Part shown: piece by piece, positions 5,503 through 8,121 of the stretch
How the letters are laid out: every line of letters begins with the position of its first letter
How positions within the stretch are numbered: the first letter of the stretch is position 1
Assembly: GCA_021791015.1 (NCBI GenBank)
Contig: JAJYFH010000026.1
Coordinates: 1-8,121 of the forward strand
Direction: 5' to 3'
From: a bacterium
GTDB lineage: Bacteria > Patescibacteriota > CPR2 > UBA1875 > JAJYID01
Length of the DNA: 8,121 bases
Translations under genes and position numbers: made by a program
The notes under the pieces: generated by a model
The model's database searches: none
What the model saw: only the letters and a program-made list of their open reading frames with translations
Told to the model about the DNA's origin: nothing

Positions 5503-6402
5503 TTAACTTGCCTTCTTGGGAATGTAGGTTACAAAACCAACGCCAATGAAAGTTAGCGCTACACCAAATATCAATCCGGAAGTTAAGTGTTCACCAAGTA
5601 GAAAATACGCCCAAACAAAGCTAAAAACCGGCTGCAGGTATAAAACCATTGAAGCAATAACCGGAGTGGCCTTTTTTATGGCGTATTGATACAACAGGTA
5701 ATAAAAGGCTGTACCTATTATGCCTACATACAAAAGTCCGACAATGGCCATAACTGAGATATGTCTCCACCATAACGGATTGGCCGCAAAATCAATCGGA
5801 GAGATCACAGCTTGGGTAAAGATCGTCATCAAAATGAAGGCGCTTGTTATGGCTAGCGGCGAATAATCCTTATGAAACTTTTTTGACAGAACGGTATATA
5901 AAGAAAACGATAGGACCGCAATCAAGACCAAAATATCACCCAACAAGTTCCCGCTAAAGGGCATCCCTTTGCCAAAAACAGGCAACATGATTATATACAG
6001 CGCGCCAAGCAAGCCGACAAGCATGCCAAGTATTTCTCTTGAGCTTAATTTTGTTTTCAAAATGAAGTACGACAGAACACCTGCTATCACAGGAACTATG
6101 ACATAAAGGGTTTGAGAGATGCTAGCCGTGGTTAGCTTTATGCCAAATACCGAAATAGCCACATTGCCAGTCCCAAATATTGCAACCAGTGCTAAATTCT
6201 TTGGGTTTTTTAACTTTTTTATGTTTTCTTTCTTCAAAAATAAAGGCAGCAGAATTATACCGGCAAGGATAAATCTGAAAAGCGTAAATAAAATAGGCGG
6301 GATTTCTTTTGCTGAAACTTTGATAAATGGAGACATGCCGCCGCCCAAAATAGCGACAAAGATAATCAAAAATAAAGCCTGGTTCCGCTTAAGCCAATTC
6401 AT
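5503..6402 (-). CDS. EamA/DMT-family membrane transporter
   Basis: The 299-residue protein is hydrophobic throughout and fits the usual 10-helix layout of the drug/metabolite transporter superfamily. It has two EamA repeats, roughly residues 9-138 and 154-293. Typical features: an N-terminal helix rich in Gly (FVAILGGGMSPFIK), FRFILAGIILLP in helix 2, a conserved end of repeat 1 (KLSSREILGMLVGLLGALYII), and in repeat 2 ASMVLYLQPVFSFVWAYFLLGEHLT followed by a Gly-rich last helix and a basic tail (IPKKAS). Family members export or import amino acids, nucleotides or other small metabolites; the substrate cannot be told from sequence. The length is normal. The ATG at 6402 has no visible Shine-Dalgarno; a TATCAT box ends six bases before it, so the message could be leaderless. 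Transcribed away from the small membrane protein gene. Confidence 0.92.
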   Translation of the reverse strand: MNWLKRNQALFLIIFVAILGGGMSPFIKVSAKEIPPILFTLFRFILAGIILLPLFLKKENIKKLKNPKNLALVAIFGTGNVAISVFGIKLTTASISQTLYVIVPVIAGVLSYFILKTKLSSREILGMLVGLLGALYIIMLPVFGKGMPFSGNLLGDILVLIAVLSFSLYTVLSKKFHKDYSPLAITSAFILMTIFTQAVISPIDFAANPLWWRHISVMAIVGLLYVGIIGTAFYYLLYQYAIKKATPVIASMVLYLQPVFSFVWAYFLLGEHLTSGLIFGVALTFIGVGFVTYIPKKAS

Positions 6403-6430
6403 ATTTATATGATATCACAACTCACAGACA

Positions 6431-6459
6431 TTGCACTATTTTATCTATACTCATATAAT
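6431..6459 (+). promoter_or_regulatory. Promoter for the small membrane protein gene
   Basis: A perfect TATAAT (6454-6459) is preceded at 17 bases by TTGCAC (6431-6436), which matches the first three bases of the -35 consensus. The transcript would start about 15-20 bases before the ATG, just ahead of the Shine-Dalgarno. Confidence 0.6.
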
Positions 6460-6473
6460 AACCTCATAAACAT

Positions 6474-6479
6474 AGGAGG
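6474..6479 (+). promoter_or_regulatory. Strong Shine-Dalgarno AGGAGG that fixes the start at 6484
   Basis: AGGAGG lies four bases before the ATG at 6484. It decides this start over an in-frame ATG at 6409, which would place the coding region across the promoter. Confidence 0.85.
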
Positions 6480-6483
6480 AAAC

Positions 6484-6678
6484 ATGTATTTTGCAATCAT
6501 CATTATTTTGGCCGGTATCGGCTGGCTGCTGCAAAACCTAGGCATTATAAACGGTAACTTTTGGGGGATATTCTGGCCTCTTTTAATAATTTTCTGGGGC
6601 ATCTCGATGCTCATTAGGCGCAGATCTGACGGCTGCTATTGGTCCTACCTTGAGGGCAAGACAAGAGAGAAGAAATAG
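6484..6678 (+). CDS. Small two-helix membrane protein, LiaI/LiaF-TM-like (DUF5668-like)
   Basis: The 64-residue protein has two hydrophobic helices, about 2-19 and 28-45, joined by a short turn (LQNLGIINGNFWG), then a basic and polar tail (RRRSDGCYWSYLEGKTREKK). The pattern of a Gly-rich first helix, an LGI turn, WP-x-L-L-I-I-x-W-G in the second helix, and a charged cytoplasmic tail matches the LiaI/LiaF transmembrane-region family found alone or before PspC-type domains. Members elsewhere take part in cell-envelope stress responses, but no partner gene is visible here, so a stress role is inference. It has its own promoter and the strongest ribosome binding site in the window, pointing to good expression. 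A short GCCTT-AGA-AAGGC hairpin starts at its last stop base (6678-6690). Confidence 0.8.
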   Translation: MYFAIIIILAGIGWLLQNLGIINGNFWGIFWPLLIIFWGISMLIRRRSDGCYWSYLEGKTREKK

Positions 6679-6690
6679 CCTTAGAAAGGC
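6678..6690 (+). terminator. Weak hairpin after the small membrane protein gene
   Basis: GCCTT and AAGGC pair around AGA directly at the stop codon. No U-run follows, so termination is doubtful. Confidence 0.25.
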
Positions 6691-6694
6691 AGAT

Positions 6695-6800
6695 CTCAAA
6701 GATCAAACCTCAATGATCAAGCAATAATCAGTGTTTTAAAGTTTTAAACATTGGTTATTGAATATTCATTGAAAATTGATACTTGAAAATTGAAAATTAA
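6695..6800. repeat. Spacer of short degenerate repeats (GATCAA and TTGAAAATT types)
   Basis: This spacer between two convergent genes starts with a 14-base tandem pair (6695-6708 and 6709-6722, 12 of 14 bases alike, core GATCAA). Next comes GTTTTAAA twice (6732-6739 and 6741-6748; the second copy is separated from the first by overlap of A/G bases), then TTGAAAATT words at 6769, 6783 and 6790. No gene or clear RNA is seen here. Confidence 0.5.
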
Positions 6801-6807
6801 TAAAGTT

Positions 6808-7980
6808 CTACCCCGTCGATCTCTTCAAGTACATTGCTTTGAAAAATGCTTCTTCATAACCGCTGGCATTGTGCTCCGGCGAGAAGAGAAATTCCGCCCT
6901 TTTGCGCGGTACTGATTGCGGAATCTTATCAAGCTTTTCCATACGTTCAGTAATCCTTTTAATGTACGTTTTCTGAGCAGATGTAACAGTAGAGGCATCC
7001 TCATCGATATCCAAATCATCAACCGGAACCAATATTCCCGCTTGGTCGATAAGCTCAGTCAGAGAACCTAGCCCCGGACCGACCACAGGCGTTCCTGAAG
7101 CCATGGCTTCGGCCGCCACTATCCCAAAAGGTTCCGCCCAAGTATTTGTCATCATGACCGCTTTGGCATTTCTGAGCAGCCGGTACTTCTCCTCCGCGCT
7201 GACCATGCCCAAAATCTCATCTTTCTTCTTAAGCATCGGCTTAACAAATTTATTAAAATAGGATTTCTCATGTTTTTCTTCTGCTTTGCCCGCAAGCCAA
7301 ATCGGTATATTCAGCCTATGCGCCGCCGCGATAGCTATATGAGCGCCTTTTTCCATGCTGTATCTGCCCAACCAGAACAAAAATTCACTTTTCTCACTGC
7401 CATCCGGCGTAAATTCCTCTAAATTTACCGCGTTGTAAACTGTCCCTAGGTGCTGCTTGATGTTTAGATGCGGCAAGAAACGTTTTGCCTGATCCTTGGA
7501 AATGCTGACAAAAAAATGGCCGGCATCAGAGAGTGCCCCTACAATCTCAGACACATGCTCCGAAAGCGGCCAATGCAGTGTATGGACAACCGGTATGTCA
7601 CCCGTGTCGACTATCTTGTCTCTGTCTATCTTGGTATCGAGTTTGAAGATAAATTTTGATCTGTCCTTTAGAAGCCGTTGCGCGTGGAGCGCTAAAGTAT
7701 GATCCCATATCAAATCCGGGCGTTCGGCAACGGCCATCTCGTAAGCTCGCTTGTTTGCCTCCTTTTCTTTCTGAAAGGACACGCCCAATCCCAAAGCTTC
7801 CGGCACCGTCGCAACAAGCTTGGCATAAGTCTTTGAGTCGCCCGAGGCGAAGACATAGACATCATGCCCGCGTTTAACAAGCTCCTCAGAGGTCAGCGCC
7901 ACAACCCTTTCCGTGCCTCCGTATTCTTGTTCGCGGCCCAAGATAGGTATGACCACAGGCGCTATAATGCAAATTTTCAC
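6808..7980 (-). CDS. Glycosyltransferase, GT4 family (GT-B fold)
   Basis: The 390-residue protein has both Rossmann halves of a retaining GT-B enzyme. The N-terminal half opens MKICIIAP with the acceptor-side Gly loop GGTERVV (21-27). The C-terminal half has the donor phosphate-binding set FWLGRYSMEKG (R206, K211), and EPFGIVAAEAMASGTPVV (283-300), which carries the E-x7-E motif E283/E291. Such enzymes move a sugar from a nucleotide-sugar to a lipid, glycan or small acceptor at the cytoplasmic side. Which sugar and acceptor are not visible. No signal peptide or membrane helix. The start is GTG (7980-7978) with AGGGGG about eight bases upstream. It follows the probable ferritin-like gene by 24 bases and is probably in the same operon. 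The segment 322-350 is an acidic/charged insertion. Confidence 0.93.
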   Translation of the reverse strand: MKICIIAPVVIPILGREQEYGGTERVVALTSEELVKRGHDVYVFASGDSKTYAKLVATVPEALGLGVSFQKEKEANKRAYEMAVAERPDLIWDHTLALHAQRLLKDRSKFIFKLDTKIDRDKIVDTGDIPVVHTLHWPLSEHVSEIVGALSDAGHFFVSISKDQAKRFLPHLNIKQHLGTVYNAVNLEEFTPDGSEKSEFLFWLGRYSMEKGAHIAIAAAHRLNIPIWLAGKAEEKHEKSYFNKFVKPMLKKKDEILGMVSAEEKYRLLRNAKAVMMTNTWAEPFGIVAAEAMASGTPVVGPGLGSLTELIDQAGILVPVDDLDIDEDASTVTSAQKTYIKRITERMEKLDKIPQSVPRKRAEFLFSPEHNASGYEEAFFKAMYLKRSTG

Positions 7981-8004
7981 TCCGGCTTCCCCCTTTGGCT
8001 AAAA

Positions 8005-8121
8005 TTATTCTTCTCCGGTCAACTCCCTGACTTCTTTTTGCCCGTTTTCCATCTCGCTTGCCTGTTCCTTATCCAAGCGAATCAGCATCGCCTGAAACTC
8101 GCCGATATGCGTCTTTTCTTC
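8005..8121 (-). CDS. C-terminal fragment of a probable ferritin-like protein
   Basis: Only the last 38 residues are in the window; the rest is beyond the right edge. The fragment reads as a continuous charged helix beginning EEKTHIGEFQAMLIRLDKEQ and ending ELTGEE before a TAA stop. E-E-K-x-H followed by F-Q-x-x-L is typical of the last metal-ligand helix (E-x-x-H) in ferritin-like and rubrerythrin-type di-iron proteins, including encapsulin-associated ones, so iron storage or oxidation is possible. With a single helix to judge from, this remains a guess. The frame is open to the window edge. The 24-base gap to the GTG start of the glycosyltransferase, which holds that gene's ribosome binding site, suggests one operon. 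Confidence 0.55.
   Translation of the reverse strand, partial: EEKTHIGEFQAMLIRLDKEQASEMENGQKEVRELTGEE

Noticed and set aside
6409..6483. Longer N-terminus of the small membrane protein from an ATG at 6409
   Set aside because: It spans the promoter and the AGGAGG site; the start at 6484 fits the family and the ribosome binding site.

Overview
The window looks like a piece of a Candidate Phyla Radiation (Patescibacteria) chromosome, most like Parcubacteria or a related lineage. This is inferred from gene content and style: a stand-alone receiver protein ending in a VKAD-type beta5 motif, a short membrane-anchored thioredoxin, very large hydrophilic proteins of unknown function, CCA-encoding tRNA genes, and AT-rich intergenic spacers made of degenerate TTGAAAATT- and GATCAA-type repeats. 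TGG is used for Trp and TGA is not read through in any gene, so there is no sign of the UGA-Gly code of Gracilibacteria or SR1. The lineage is not proven by the sequence alone.

Left edge (1-453): the N-terminus of a probable ABC exporter on the minus strand, then a REP-like double palindrome (291-349) and a probable terminator (394-417). Positions 454-3907 hold a two-gene minus-strand operon with one base between stop and start. It encodes 385- and 764-residue hydrophilic proteins that I cannot assign to a described family. The larger protein has a duplicated ~130-residue unit (a GATDFS/EEL/LQQ motif followed by a winged-helix-like segment) and three C-terminal ~60-residue repeats. This operon is the least explained part of the window.

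Centre (3908-5500): a divergent promoter region, a single-domain response regulator on the plus strand (4036-4416), and a membrane-tethered thioredoxin-fold protein on the minus strand (4417-4929). The last two genes meet stop to stop with no spacer. Next come tRNA-Lys(CUU) and tRNA-Arg(UCU), both minus strand, served by a good sigma70-type promoter at 5451-5479. Downstream of tRNA-Lys there is an 18-bp-arm inverted repeat that includes the CCA end, and 176 bp away a 27-bp copy of the tRNA-Lys 3' end next to a perfect palindrome.

Right (5503-8121): an EamA/DMT-family transporter (minus), a divergent 64-residue two-helix membrane protein with a strong promoter and Shine-Dalgarno (plus), a spacer of short repeats, a GT4-type glycosyltransferase (minus, GTG start), and the C-terminal 38 residues of a probable ferritin-like protein that enters from the right edge, 24 bases upstream of the glycosyltransferase.

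The genes look mainly like independent small transcription units. The only clear operons are the two unknown hydrophilic proteins, the tRNA pair, and probably the ferritin-like protein with the glycosyltransferase.
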